From positions 1 through 7,522 of the forward strand of contig JAOUJU010000081.1 in the NCBI GenBank assembly GCA_029883045.1: DNA of 7,522 bases. Direction: 5' to 3'. The translations under genes were made by a program, and so were the position numbers. Position 1 is the first letter of the stretch; each line of letters opens with the position of its first letter. The notes beneath the pieces are model-generated. The model saw only the letters and a list, made by a program, of their open reading frames with translations, did no database searches and was not told where the DNA came from. Source of the DNA: Rhodospirillaceae bacterium (GTDB lineage Bacteria; Pseudomonadota; Alphaproteobacteria; Rhodospirillales; Magnetovibrionaceae). Below, piece by piece: positions 1 through 6,739 of the stretch.

Positions 1-144
1 CAATAACACTTAATATTTGGTTTCTTTTTAGGGTTTTAGTTAGAATTTCTGATTCTATTGGGTCGCTTTTCTGACTCTGTTGGTTAAAATCGATTCCTTT
101 TTTCTGAATCAATACTTGGGCTATTTACAACCCATTGATATTAC
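1..144 (-). promoter_or_regulatory. ftsZ: AT-rich spacer downstream of ftsA, probable ftsZ upstream control region
   Basis: No reading frame in these 144 bases looks coding. The region is clearly more AT-rich than the genes. In the cluster order of this class ftsZ should follow, so this is probably its upstream region; ftsZ itself is not visible and this is inferred. It holds four GANTC sites (51-55, 73-77, 92-96, 106-110), three of them inside a repeated 10-base element. Next to ftsA is a weak dyad, TGGG and CCCA around a ten-base AT-rich loop (117-134), too short to call a terminator. I could not fix a confident -35/-10 pair by eye, and no ribosome-binding site or ftsZ start is in view. Confidence 0.55.
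46..110 (-). repeat. Three phased GANTC-containing 10-base direct repeats
   Basis: On the plus strand the element TTTCTGANTC occurs at 46-55 (N = T), 68-77 (N = C) and 101-110 (N = A); read with the genes it is GANTCAGAAA. Nine of ten positions are identical in all three copies, and the only variable one is the N of GANTC. The repeat starts are 22 and 33 bases apart, close to two and three turns of the helix. The first two copies extend further on the plus strand as TTTCTGAYTCTRTTGGKT. A fourth GANTC (92-96) lies between the second and third copies but lacks the TTTCT flank. GANTC is the recognition sequence of CcrM, the cell-cycle DNA methyltransferase of many alphaproteobacteria. A role as a methylation-sensitive regulatory array is inferred. 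Confidence 0.7.
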
Positions 145-1410
145 TTAAAAATTTTCTCTAAACCATTGACCTATTCGCCCAAACCTGCTTGCTGGGCGAT
201 TTGCCGGTCGCCATGCGCGACCCATGGCGGCGTTGCCTGATTTCAGTGCATATTCCAACAATCCTGCGCAGGTAGAAAATTGTGGGCCTGATGCAGCTTC
301 GGCTAAGCCATCCATCGCCCTTGGCCTTGCCATGCGAACCTGTTTTTGCAAAATTTCACCGGCCATTTCACGAACGCCGGGCAAAAGCGAAGCGCCACCA
401 GACAGCACCAAGCGCGGGCCGGCCACCTTGCCAAAGCCCGCGCCATCAAGGCGCTGTTGCACCATTTCAAATGTTTCCTCAATACGTGGGCGAATAATAC
501 CAACCAGCACCGAACGGGGAACCGGATTAGCTTCGCCGCTTTGTTCTTCACCAATTATGGGAACCTTGATTATTTCATGATCATCTGATGGTGAAGGCAT
601 TGCATTTCCATAAAGGGTTTTCATCCTTTCGGCATGGGCCACCGGGGTCGAAAGGCCGCGCGCAATGTCGTTAGTTACGTTTATTCCGCCAACCGGAATT
701 GAATCTGTGTGGACAATTTCGCCATCGAAAAATACTGCGATATTGGTGGTGCCACCGCCCATATCAATTAAGGTTACGCCCAAGCGCATTTCATCACCGA
801 CCAGACCTGAAAGTGCCGATGCATATGGCGCAACGACCATGTCATCAATTTCTAAATGACAGCGATGTATACAAGTGTGAATGTTTTTAATGGTATTTTT
901 TGAAGCTGTTATAACATGAATGTTGACCCCCAAACGATCACCAAACATACCGCGCGGGTCATGCACCCCACGGTTACCGTCAATCGAATAACCAACTGGA
1001 ATTATATGCACAATTTCACGGTCTTCGGGTATATCAACCGCTAGCCTGTGGCTATCAAGTATACGGTGAATATCGTTGTCGTTTATTTCGTGACCGGAAA
1101 TAGAAATATCATAAGAAACCAAACGTGATGAAAAACACGTTCCTGAAATACCAACCGTTACCGATTTAATATTTTCACCGGCCATAAGTTCGGCTGCTTC
1201 AACCGCTGAACGGATTGAATGTTCCGCCCCATCCATATCAATTATGGCGCCGGATTTAACACCCTTGGATGCATGGTGGCCAATGCCAACTATGCGCGCT
1301 GGGCGATCGGCATCTTTTCTAGCAATAAGGCACGACACCTTAGTGGTACCAATATCTAACGCGGCAATTAAGCCAGTGCGTTGTTTTTTGGTTGTATTTT
1401 CGTGCTTCAA
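145..1410 (-). CDS. ftsA: FtsA, actin-like membrane anchor of FtsZ, with a TTG start
   Basis: FtsA is an actin-fold ATP-binding protein that tethers FtsZ filaments to the inner membrane and recruits later divisome proteins. The product has 421 residues. The phosphate-1 loop is ALDIGTTKVSCLIA (17-30), followed by the FtsA-specific 1C domain (roughly 85-165). The phosphate-2 loop is LIDMGGGTTNIAVF (214-227) and the adenosine motif is LVLSGGASLLPG (334-345). The C-terminal RFGRIGQWFRENF (409-421), after a basic, Pro-rich linker, is the expected amphipathic membrane-targeting helix. The start is TTG at 1410: no ATG or GTG lies between the in-frame stop TAA at 1435-1437 and this codon, and the first internal Met is residue 59, beyond the phosphate-1 loop. 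An AGGA lies ten bases upstream. FtsA is the only gene here that neither overlaps its upstream neighbour nor starts with ATG. It lies directly upstream of the expected ftsZ position. Confidence 0.95.
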   Translation of the reverse strand: MKHENTTKKQRTGLIAALDIGTTKVSCLIARKDADRPARIVGIGHHASKGVKSGAIIDMDGAEHSIRSAVEAAELMAGENIKSVTVGISGTCFSSRLVSYDISISGHEINDNDIHRILDSHRLAVDIPEDREIVHIIPVGYSIDGNRGVHDPRGMFGDRLGVNIHVITASKNTIKNIHTCIHRCHLEIDDMVVAPYASALSGLVGDEMRLGVTLIDMGGGTTNIAVFFDGEIVHTDSIPVGGINVTNDIARGLSTPVAHAERMKTLYGNAMPSPSDDHEIIKVPIIGEEQSGEANPVPRSVLVGIIRPRIEETFEMVQQRLDGAGFGKVAGPRLVLSGGASLLPGVREMAGEILQKQVRMARPRAMDGLAEAASGPQFSTCAGLLEYALKSGNAAMGRAWRPANRPASRFGRIGQWFRENF

Positions 1411-1448
1411 TTTATTTAATTCCTGTGGTTTTAGTTATTTTGTATTTG
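1408..1448 (-). promoter_or_regulatory. ftsQ-ftsA spacer with the ftsA ribosome-binding site and TTG start
   Basis: This is the only untranslated gap inside the gene string, 38 bases between the ftsQ stop and the TTG codon at 1410-1408. It is AT-rich. On the minus strand the core AGGA (1424-1421) is followed by ten bases, ATTAAATAAA, and then TTG. The spacing is at the long end of useful, and TTG is normally the weakest of the three common start codons, so modest ftsA translation is inferred. An in-frame TAA at 1437-1435 blocks any longer protein. I see no convincing promoter or terminator hairpin in the gap. Confidence 0.6.
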
Positions 1449-2324
1449 TTAAATTTTGCTTTCTCGGGGAAGCGAAGGTTTTGTCTGAGCGTCTGGTTGA
1501 CGGCGAAGTATCACCCGGTCGGGGACGCGCAAATCAAGTATCTTTATGTCGCGCGACAAAAGGTTGCTTTCGCGCTCGAACCTAGCAAGCCTAGCAAGGG
1601 CTTCGGGTGCGCCATCTTCGGGCAGGCGAACGTCAACACCGCCATTCAGGCGCAAATCCCAACGCCTCCCGCCAATGCGTACCGCAGATTTTACTTTGTT
1701 TTTTATCTCGGGTTGAGTTTGCAAAAGCTCAATCAACGGGCCGACGTTGTCTGGGGCATCGGGCCCAACCACATGCATCATTCCCCTGAAGCGATCTAAC
1801 CCTAGGGATGTTATTACTTCGCCTTCTTCGTCTATTAGAAAAAACCGTCCATCATTCTGCCATAACGCCAATGGACGGCGTTCAATCAGATGTAATACAA
1901 GCGTATCAGGCAACAGGCGTTCTATTTTTGCATTAAGAACCCATGGCAACCTTTCCACCCGTTCTTTTGCACTGGCAAAATCATAGGCCAATATTGGTGC
2001 ACCGCGTTCAACCTCTAGCATGCGCATAATTTCTTGGCGTTTTGTTTCACCCCTTCCGGTAACAAAAACTTCTTGCACCGTAAATCCAAGTTGAGTTGAT
2101 GCTGCGATTGCTTTCCACCGAACATCGTCAAACTTTTTCCCAGCCCAACCAGATTGAGCAGCCCAGGTTGATGCGCCAGCAATTCCAGAAAATGCAATAA
2201 TTGCAAAAATGGCAATAATGCGCTGCGTCCGCCAAATCGGTGCAACCCTTTTTCTTGGTTTTACCGATGGGCGAGCGCTGTCATTAGTGACATCTTTTTT
2301 CCAAAATTTAACATTTAACTTCAT
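1449..2324 (-). CDS. ftsQ: FtsQ, divisome scaffold with POTRA domain
   Basis: FtsQ is a bitopic inner-membrane protein that links early and late divisome proteins, binding FtsB/FtsL through its periplasmic part. The 291-residue product has a basic cytoplasmic tail (1-35, many Lys and Arg), one membrane segment (about 36-55, IIAIFAIIAFSGIAG), a POTRA domain (about 79-150) starting at FTVQEVFVTGR and including LPWV (126-129) and LPDTLVLHLIERRP (138-151), then the FtsQ beta domain with WQNDGRFFLIDEEGEVI (155-171). WVLNAKIERLLPDTL and the WQ..G...LID.EG.VI pattern are typical of alphaproteobacterial FtsQ. The length is within the family range. The start ATG at 2324 shares a base with the ddlB stop (TAATG), with GGAG eight bases upstream. 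No obvious defect is seen. A 38-base gap follows before ftsA. Confidence 0.95.
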   Translation of the reverse strand: MKLNVKFWKKDVTNDSARPSVKPRKRVAPIWRTQRIIAIFAIIAFSGIAGASTWAAQSGWAGKKFDDVRWKAIAASTQLGFTVQEVFVTGRGETKRQEIMRMLEVERGAPILAYDFASAKERVERLPWVLNAKIERLLPDTLVLHLIERRPLALWQNDGRFFLIDEEGEVITSLGLDRFRGMMHVVGPDAPDNVGPLIELLQTQPEIKNKVKSAVRIGGRRWDLRLNGGVDVRLPEDGAPEALARLARFERESNLLSRDIKILDLRVPDRVILRRQPDAQTKPSLPRESKI

Positions 2325-3232
2325 TAATCACACTCCGCCTGCTCAACCATCCAGGTTACAAGTTCACCAAAACCAATCCCCACCAATGCCGCCTGTTCAG
2401 GAACTAGCGATGTTGGCGTCATTCCGGGTTGGGTATTTACCTCAAGGATGTAAATATCCTTTCCATCAAAACGAAAATCAGCCCGCGACACACCGCGACA
2501 ACCAAGAGTGTCATGCGCCAACTGGGCAAGACGCATGGCCTCGTCATAGACAGATTTTTCAATGTCTGCGGGCAATACATGGGCCGATCCACCATCTGTA
2601 TATTTGGCGTCATAATCATAAAATTCCCGCCCGGTGGTAATTTCGGTCACAGCCAGTGGCTTATCGCCCATGACGGCAACGGTCAATTCCCGACCAGGGA
2701 TAAATTGTTCGACCATTACGTTCTCTCCGTACGGCCAGTTTTGTTCGCTAAGTGGTTCGCTTATCGATTCATGAATAATATGCACACCAACACTTGATCC
2801 TTCGTTAATGGGCTTTAAAACACATGGCGGTGCCATAACCCCACCTTTCAAGACATCGTCACGGCTAGCTATCACATGTGGTGCCACCTTGATGCCGGCT
2901 TCGGAAAAAAGCCTTTTGGCCATTGGTTTGTCCATGGCGATGGCAGACGCCATAAGGCCTGAGTGGGTATAGGGAATGCCTAAAATATTAAGCACACCCT
3001 GAATTGCACCGTCTTCGCCGAAACGTCCATGCAGGGCATTAAACACCGCATCGGGGCTGGGGCTTAGCGCGCGGGCTAAGGCACTAACGTCGCGCCCGAC
3101 ATCAATTTCACTAACCACATAACCCTCATCGCCAAGCGCGTTTGCAACCGCACGGCCAGAAACCAATGATACATCGCGTTCAGCCGATGCACCGCCCATC
3201 AGTACTGCAACATTTTTGTATCTTTTGCTCAT
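2324..3232 (-). CDS. ddlB: D-alanine--D-alanine ligase
   Basis: Ddl is the ATP-grasp enzyme that makes D-Ala-D-Ala in the cytoplasm for addition by MurF. I place the start at the ATG at 3232, giving 302 residues, because it overlaps the murB stop as ATGA, has a run of six G seven bases upstream, and starts MSKRYKNVAVLMGG as the family expects. An in-frame ATG at 3283 would add 17 uncharacteristic residues and overlap murB by 55 bases. Motifs are GGASAERDVS (13-22, with the catalytic Glu18), HGRFGEDGAIQG (68-79), LKP (139-141), EGSSVGV (144-150), FYDYDAKY (204-211), RADF (250-253) and the metal-binding EVNTQPGMT (264-272). The Tyr-containing FYDYDAKY segment is typical of D-Ala-D-Ala ligases rather than VanA-type D-lactate ligases. 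The symbol ddlB follows the cluster position. The stop shares one base with the ftsQ start. Confidence 0.96.
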   Translation of the reverse strand: MSKRYKNVAVLMGGASAERDVSLVSGRAVANALGDEGYVVSEIDVGRDVSALARALSPSPDAVFNALHGRFGEDGAIQGVLNILGIPYTHSGLMASAIAMDKPMAKRLFSEAGIKVAPHVIASRDDVLKGGVMAPPCVLKPINEGSSVGVHIIHESISEPLSEQNWPYGENVMVEQFIPGRELTVAVMGDKPLAVTEITTGREFYDYDAKYTDGGSAHVLPADIEKSVYDEAMRLAQLAHDTLGCRGVSRADFRFDGKDIYILEVNTQPGMTPTSLVPEQAALVGIGFGELVTWMVEQAECD

Positions 3233-4170
3233 TGGATTGCCCCCCGTTCTCCGGGCTTCACACCAATACGTCTGATTTCCCATTGCAAATCAATTCCTGA
3301 ACCCGCTTTCACCCGCTTGCGGACTTCTTCGCCCACGGCTTCTATGTCGGCAGCAGTGGCGGTTCCATCATTGATGATAAAATTGCAATGTTTTTCAGAA
3401 ATACTGGCACCGCCAATTTTTAAACCACGGCATCCGGCATCATCTATAAGCTGCCATGCCTTGTGACCTTCGGGATTTTTAAAAGTAGAGCCCCCAGTTG
3501 AAGTTCTGATTGGTTGGGATTGCTCGCGGACTAATTTAATGTCTTGCATTCGGGCAAGGATGTCTTCTTTGCCTGCGGCGTGACCACGAAGCTGACATTC
3601 GACAAAAATCCAATCTGCGGGAATAGCGCTTGCGCGATAGGAAAACCCAAGGTCTTCGCTGCTAAGTTCATGTCTGGTTCCGTCCATATCCAGCGCAACT
3701 GCACCGATTACAATGTCCTTGATTTCCCCGCCATAAGCACCTGCATTCATGCGCAATGCCCCACCAATTGTACCGGGAACACCCACCAGAAATTCAAGCC
3801 CGGAAATTCCTGCCTCAGCAGCGCTAAGGGCGACATTACCGTCTAACGCTCCAGCACCGCATATAATGTCTGCACCAACGCATTTTATTTCGGCAAAGGA
3901 TCGCCCTAAGCGCACAACCACGCCAGGGATCCCGCCATCCCTAACCAATAGGTTTGATCCAACACCTATAATACTAACAGGCACATCTTTAGGCCGATTT
4001 TTTAAAAAATGTGCAAGATCATCAACGTCATCAGGCTTAAACAATACTTCTGCGGGGCCACCAACCCGAAACCATGTAACCCGGGAAAGGTCTGCATTTT
4101 CGCTAATTCTGCCTTTTACATTGGGCAGGCGCGAAACAAGCGATTTAGCGTTGGTGCTTGCCGACATCAT
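3229..4170 (-). CDS. murB: MurB, UDP-N-acetylenolpyruvoylglucosamine reductase
   Basis: MurB is a cytoplasmic FAD flavoprotein that uses NADPH to reduce enolpyruvyl-UDP-GlcNAc to UDP-MurNAc, the substrate of MurC. The product has 313 residues. FAD-binding segments are FRVGGPAE (34-41), GVGSNLLVRDGGI (69-81) and FLVGVPGTIGGALRMNAGAYG (127-147). Likely catalytic residues are Arg179 in SYRAS, Ser228 in GGSTFKNP (226-233) and Glu298 in EIRRIG (298-303). The size and sequence fit the shorter type II MurB, which lacks the extra substrate-binding loop of the E. coli enzyme; this subtype is inferred by eye. The first two codons are both ATG (4170 and 4167). The first is preferred because it forms an ATGA overlap with the murC stop. 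A run of five G sits nine bases upstream as the ribosome-binding site. The stop overlaps the ddlB start by four bases. Confidence 0.96.
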   Translation of the reverse strand: MMSASTNAKSLVSRLPNVKGRISENADLSRVTWFRVGGPAEVLFKPDDVDDLAHFLKNRPKDVPVSIIGVGSNLLVRDGGIPGVVVRLGRSFAEIKCVGADIICGAGALDGNVALSAAEAGISGLEFLVGVPGTIGGALRMNAGAYGGEIKDIVIGAVALDMDGTRHELSSEDLGFSYRASAIPADWIFVECQLRGHAAGKEDILARMQDIKLVREQSQPIRTSTGGSTFKNPEGHKAWQLIDDAGCRGLKIGGASISEKHCNFIINDGTATAADIEAVGEEVRKRVKAGSGIDLQWEIRRIGVKPGERGAIQ

Positions 4171-5603
4171 TTGCCATCACCCCCGCCCGCTGATTTATTT
4201 ATCAACACGTCAAGTTCACCCGGAAGGCTGTGCGCCCAGTGGGTAATGTCGCCTGCACCCAAACAAACGACCATGTCGCCAGAGTTGGCCAATTTATTTA
4301 TTTCGCTAGCTAACGCATCGGGCGAGGAAAGCGGTTGGACAAGGCGATGCCCACGTTCACGCAGGCCCGCAACCAGTGCGTCGCGATTAACCCCATCTAT
4401 GGGTTTTTCCCCTGCCGGATATACGTCGGCAACAATCACAGCGTCGGCATCGTTAAAACAAGTGCAAAATTCTTCGAATAAATCATGCAAGCGTGAATAA
4501 CGGTGCGGTTGAACCACGGCTATTACTTTGCCTTTTGTTGCTTCGCGGGCAGCTTTTAACACGGCTGAAATTTCAACCGGGTGGTGGCCATAATCGTCAA
4601 TGATTGTGATGTCACCAGCAACGCCTGTTTTGGTGAAACGCCTGTTTACCCCTTCAAACCCGGCAAATGCTTTGCGCAGATTATCATTGTCTATTCCCAT
4701 CTCGCGCGCCATAGCGGCAGCGGCAAGGGCATTTTGTACGTTGTGTCGGCCAAACATTGGCAGATGAATATCTTTCAGGGTTTCGCTATCCATTCCGGAA
4801 AAAGCTGTAAACGAAATATCAAAAGTTACCCCGGATGAATCGGTGCTAATATTTTCACCGCGTACCATTGCTTGGGGGTTAAAACCGTAAGTCACGATCC
4901 GTCGATCAGATACTTTTGGTATAAGGGCCTGCACCTCGGCGTGATCAATGCAAAGGGCGGCAAAACCATAAAACGGAATATTTTCAACAAACGACACGAA
5001 CGCAGCGCGCAACGCATCGAACGATCCGTAATGATCTAGATGTTCTGCGTCAATATTGGTAACAACAGCAATGGTCGCTGGAAGCTTTAAAAACGTACCG
5101 TCACTTTCGTCGGCTTCGGCAACCATCCATTCGCCACTTCCAAGGCGGGCATTTGATCCCCATGCATTTATAATACCGCCGTTAATTACCGTGGGATCCA
5201 TTCCGGCAGTATCAATTAGGTGGGCAATCAATGATGTGGTGGTGGTTTTACCGTGGGTTCCGCCAACAGCGATTGACCATTTAAGGCGCATTAGTTCTGC
5301 CAACATTTCAGCCCGGCGAACCACTGGTATCATGTGTTTGCGCGCTGCTTGCACTTCGGGGTTATCGGATTTTACTGCCGAAGAAATAACCAGAACTTCG
5401 GCTGATTTTATGTTTTCTTCGCTATGGCCGATATAAACTTTTATTCCGTGATCTTGCAGTCTTTTTACATTGGCGCTTTCCGATTGGTCTGAGCCTTGCA
5501 CCGAATAACCAAGGCTGTGCAGAACCTCGGCTATGCCACTCATGCCAATGCCACCGATGCCGACAAAATGTATAGTGCCAATAGATAAAGGAAGCGCTCT
5601 CAT
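4167..5603 (-). CDS. murC: MurC, UDP-N-acetylmuramate--L-alanine ligase
   Basis: MurC is the cytoplasmic ATP-dependent ligase that joins L-alanine to UDP-MurNAc, the first amino acid of the stem peptide. The 478 residues match the family size. The domains appear in order: a Rossmann-like UDP-binding domain with HFVGIGGIGMSGIAE (12-26) and GSDQSES (37-43); the central ATPase domain with the P-loop GGTHGKTTTT (114-123), EADESDGTF (163-171) and NIDAEHLDHYG (183-193); GRHNVQNALAA (285-295); and the C-terminal amino-acid-binding domain with DDYGHHPVE (336-344), QPHRYSR (365-371) and GAGDI (449-453). The UDP-MurNAc specificity of this Mur ligase is supported by the GIGGIGMSGIAE and YGHHP signatures. 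The start overlaps the murG stop by four bases, with GGAG ten bases upstream. The tail (SAGGGDGK) is glycine-rich, and its codons make the G-run that precedes murB. Confidence 0.97.
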   Translation of the reverse strand: MRALPLSIGTIHFVGIGGIGMSGIAEVLHSLGYSVQGSDQSESANVKRLQDHGIKVYIGHSEENIKSAEVLVISSAVKSDNPEVQAARKHMIPVVRRAEMLAELMRLKWSIAVGGTHGKTTTTSLIAHLIDTAGMDPTVINGGIINAWGSNARLGSGEWMVAEADESDGTFLKLPATIAVVTNIDAEHLDHYGSFDALRAAFVSFVENIPFYGFAALCIDHAEVQALIPKVSDRRIVTYGFNPQAMVRGENISTDSSGVTFDISFTAFSGMDSETLKDIHLPMFGRHNVQNALAAAAMAREMGIDNDNLRKAFAGFEGVNRRFTKTGVAGDITIIDDYGHHPVEISAVLKAAREATKGKVIAVVQPHRYSRLHDLFEEFCTCFNDADAVIVADVYPAGEKPIDGVNRDALVAGLRERGHRLVQPLSSPDALASEINKLANSGDMVVCLGAGDITHWAHSLPGELDVLINKSAGGGDGK

Positions 5604-6739
5604 GATTTAGTGTCTCCGCTTGCGGTTTTTGTAGCCACCATACTTACCACGTCGGCCAACCGCTGGGCGGCATCTGAACGACCAAGTTGGTGTGCAGAGA
5701 TAGCTGTTTTTTTCAACACCGCTGGTAGGCCCAACAGCGAATCCAATCTGGCCGCAAGATTTTCTGCAGTAAATGAACTTTGTGGCATTATCCATCCGGC
5801 CCCAGCAGCATCAACCGCGCGGGCATTAAATGTTTGGTGATCATCTGCGGCAAAGGGATAAGGTATCAAAATTGATGGTCTTCCGACCGTCAAAATCTCA
5901 GCCACGGTTGAGGCACCAGCGCGCGCAACTATCAAATGCGCATTAGCCAAACGTTCCGGCACATCAGAAATAAATGTCGCAAGGTCGGCTTTTATATTAT
6001 TTGCTTGGTATGTTCGCCCTACTGCGGCTAGGTCTTCTTCGCGGCATTGCTGGGTAACGTGAATACGTTCACGTAATTTTTTATCCATGCGGTCCAGTGC
6101 CGATGGAACAACCTCGCTTAATACCGTTGCACCCTGCGATCCGCCAAGAACAAGAATGTTCAACGGCCCGTTTCCTTCGGCTTCAAGGTATGGATGGTCG
6201 CGCTTTTCGGCAATTTGGCTGCGCACCGGCATACCGGTAAGAATAACCTTGTCCGCCACACCTTCGGGCAAACCGCGCATTTCGCTAAATGAGGTTGCAA
6301 TTTTTTCCATACGCGATGCAAGCAACCTGTTAGCGCGGCCCAACAGCGCATTTTGTTCGTGGATTACACTACCGATTGAAGACATGGAAGCTGCCATCAT
6401 AGTTGGCACCGAAGCATAACCGCCAAACCCAACAACGCACGCTGGCTTAAGCCTGCGTAATAGCGAATAAGCCTGCATGGTGCCAATGGCCAATTCACCC
6501 ACGCTTTTAATTTTTTTTACTATGCTTTTCCCGGCTATGCCGCCGGCAAGAATTCGGTGAGTTTCAATTTCACCAAGTGTTCCCTTAAATGCGCTGCCGC
6601 GACGATCTGTTATCAACCCCAATCTAAAACCACGGTTTTTAAGTTCCGCCGCTAGGGCTTCGGCCGGAAAAACATGCCCACCGGTACCACCCGCAGCTAA
6701 CATAACCAATGGCATTTGTTTGTTTTGTAAAATGGTCAT
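5600..6739 (-). CDS. murG: MurG, UDP-GlcNAc:lipid I N-acetylglucosaminyltransferase
   Basis: MurG transfers GlcNAc from UDP-GlcNAc to lipid I on the cytoplasmic face of the inner membrane, giving lipid II, the substrate of FtsW. It is a GT-B fold glycosyltransferase of 379 residues, slightly longer than the usual 355-370. Visible motifs are the N-terminal glycine loop AAGGTGGHVFPA (15-26), GFGGYASVP (104-112), HEQN (127-130), the second glycine loop LGGSQG (198-203), and the C-terminal donor-site segments ARAGASTVAEI (272-282) and PYPFAADDHQ (293-302). The ATG at 6739 is chosen because it overlaps the ftsW stop in a TAATG junction and has a G-rich ribosome-binding sequence seven bases upstream. 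A second Met at residue 9 would also leave the glycine loop intact and cannot be excluded. The stop TGA overlaps the murC start by four bases (ATGA). No motif is missing. Confidence 0.97.
   Translation of the reverse strand: MTILQNKQMPLVMLAAGGTGGHVFPAEALAAELKNRGFRLGLITDRRGSAFKGTLGEIETHRILAGGIAGKSIVKKIKSVGELAIGTMQAYSLLRRLKPACVVGFGGYASVPTMMAASMSSIGSVIHEQNALLGRANRLLASRMEKIATSFSEMRGLPEGVADKVILTGMPVRSQIAEKRDHPYLEAEGNGPLNILVLGGSQGATVLSEVVPSALDRMDKKLRERIHVTQQCREEDLAAVGRTYQANNIKADLATFISDVPERLANAHLIVARAGASTVAEILTVGRPSILIPYPFAADDHQTFNARAVDAAGAGWIMPQSSFTAENLAARLDSLLGLPAVLKKTAISAHQLGRSDAAQRLADVVSMVATKTASGDTKS

Noticed and set aside
42..56. Small dyad AGAAT/ATTCT around TTCTG overlapping the first GANTC repeat
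   Set aside because: Five-base arms are common in AT-rich DNA, and the other two repeat copies do not show the dyad.
82..87. TTAACC on the minus strand, resembling half of a CtrA binding site
   Set aside because: The second TTAA at the required seven-base distance is missing on both sides, and a lone half-site in AT-rich DNA is expected by chance.
117..134. Weak inverted repeat TGGG...CCCA after ftsA as a possible terminator
   Set aside because: The stem has only four or five pairs around an AT-rich loop with no following U-run, and a terminator before ftsZ is not expected in this cluster.
224..580. Plus-strand frame of 118 codons opposite the ftsA 3' end
   Set aside because: It lies antisense to the conserved adenosine motif region of FtsA, and its composition is explained by the codon bias of the real gene.
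2209..2797. Plus-strand frames of 143 and 122 codons opposite ftsQ and ddlB
   Set aside because: They are antisense shadows of strongly recognisable genes, with no recognisable domain.
3749..4500. Open plus-strand frames of 165 and 163 codons (3749-4246 and 4009-4500) opposite murB and murC
   Set aside because: They run antisense through conserved MurB and MurC coding sequence, their translations are low-complexity and match no family I recognise, and no ribosome-binding context supports them.
1167..4860. Fourteen-base identity TAATATTTTCACCG at 1167-1180 and 4847-4860
   Set aside because: Both copies are in frame and encode Gly-Glu-Asn-Ile in FtsA and MurC, so coincidence is enough to explain the match.
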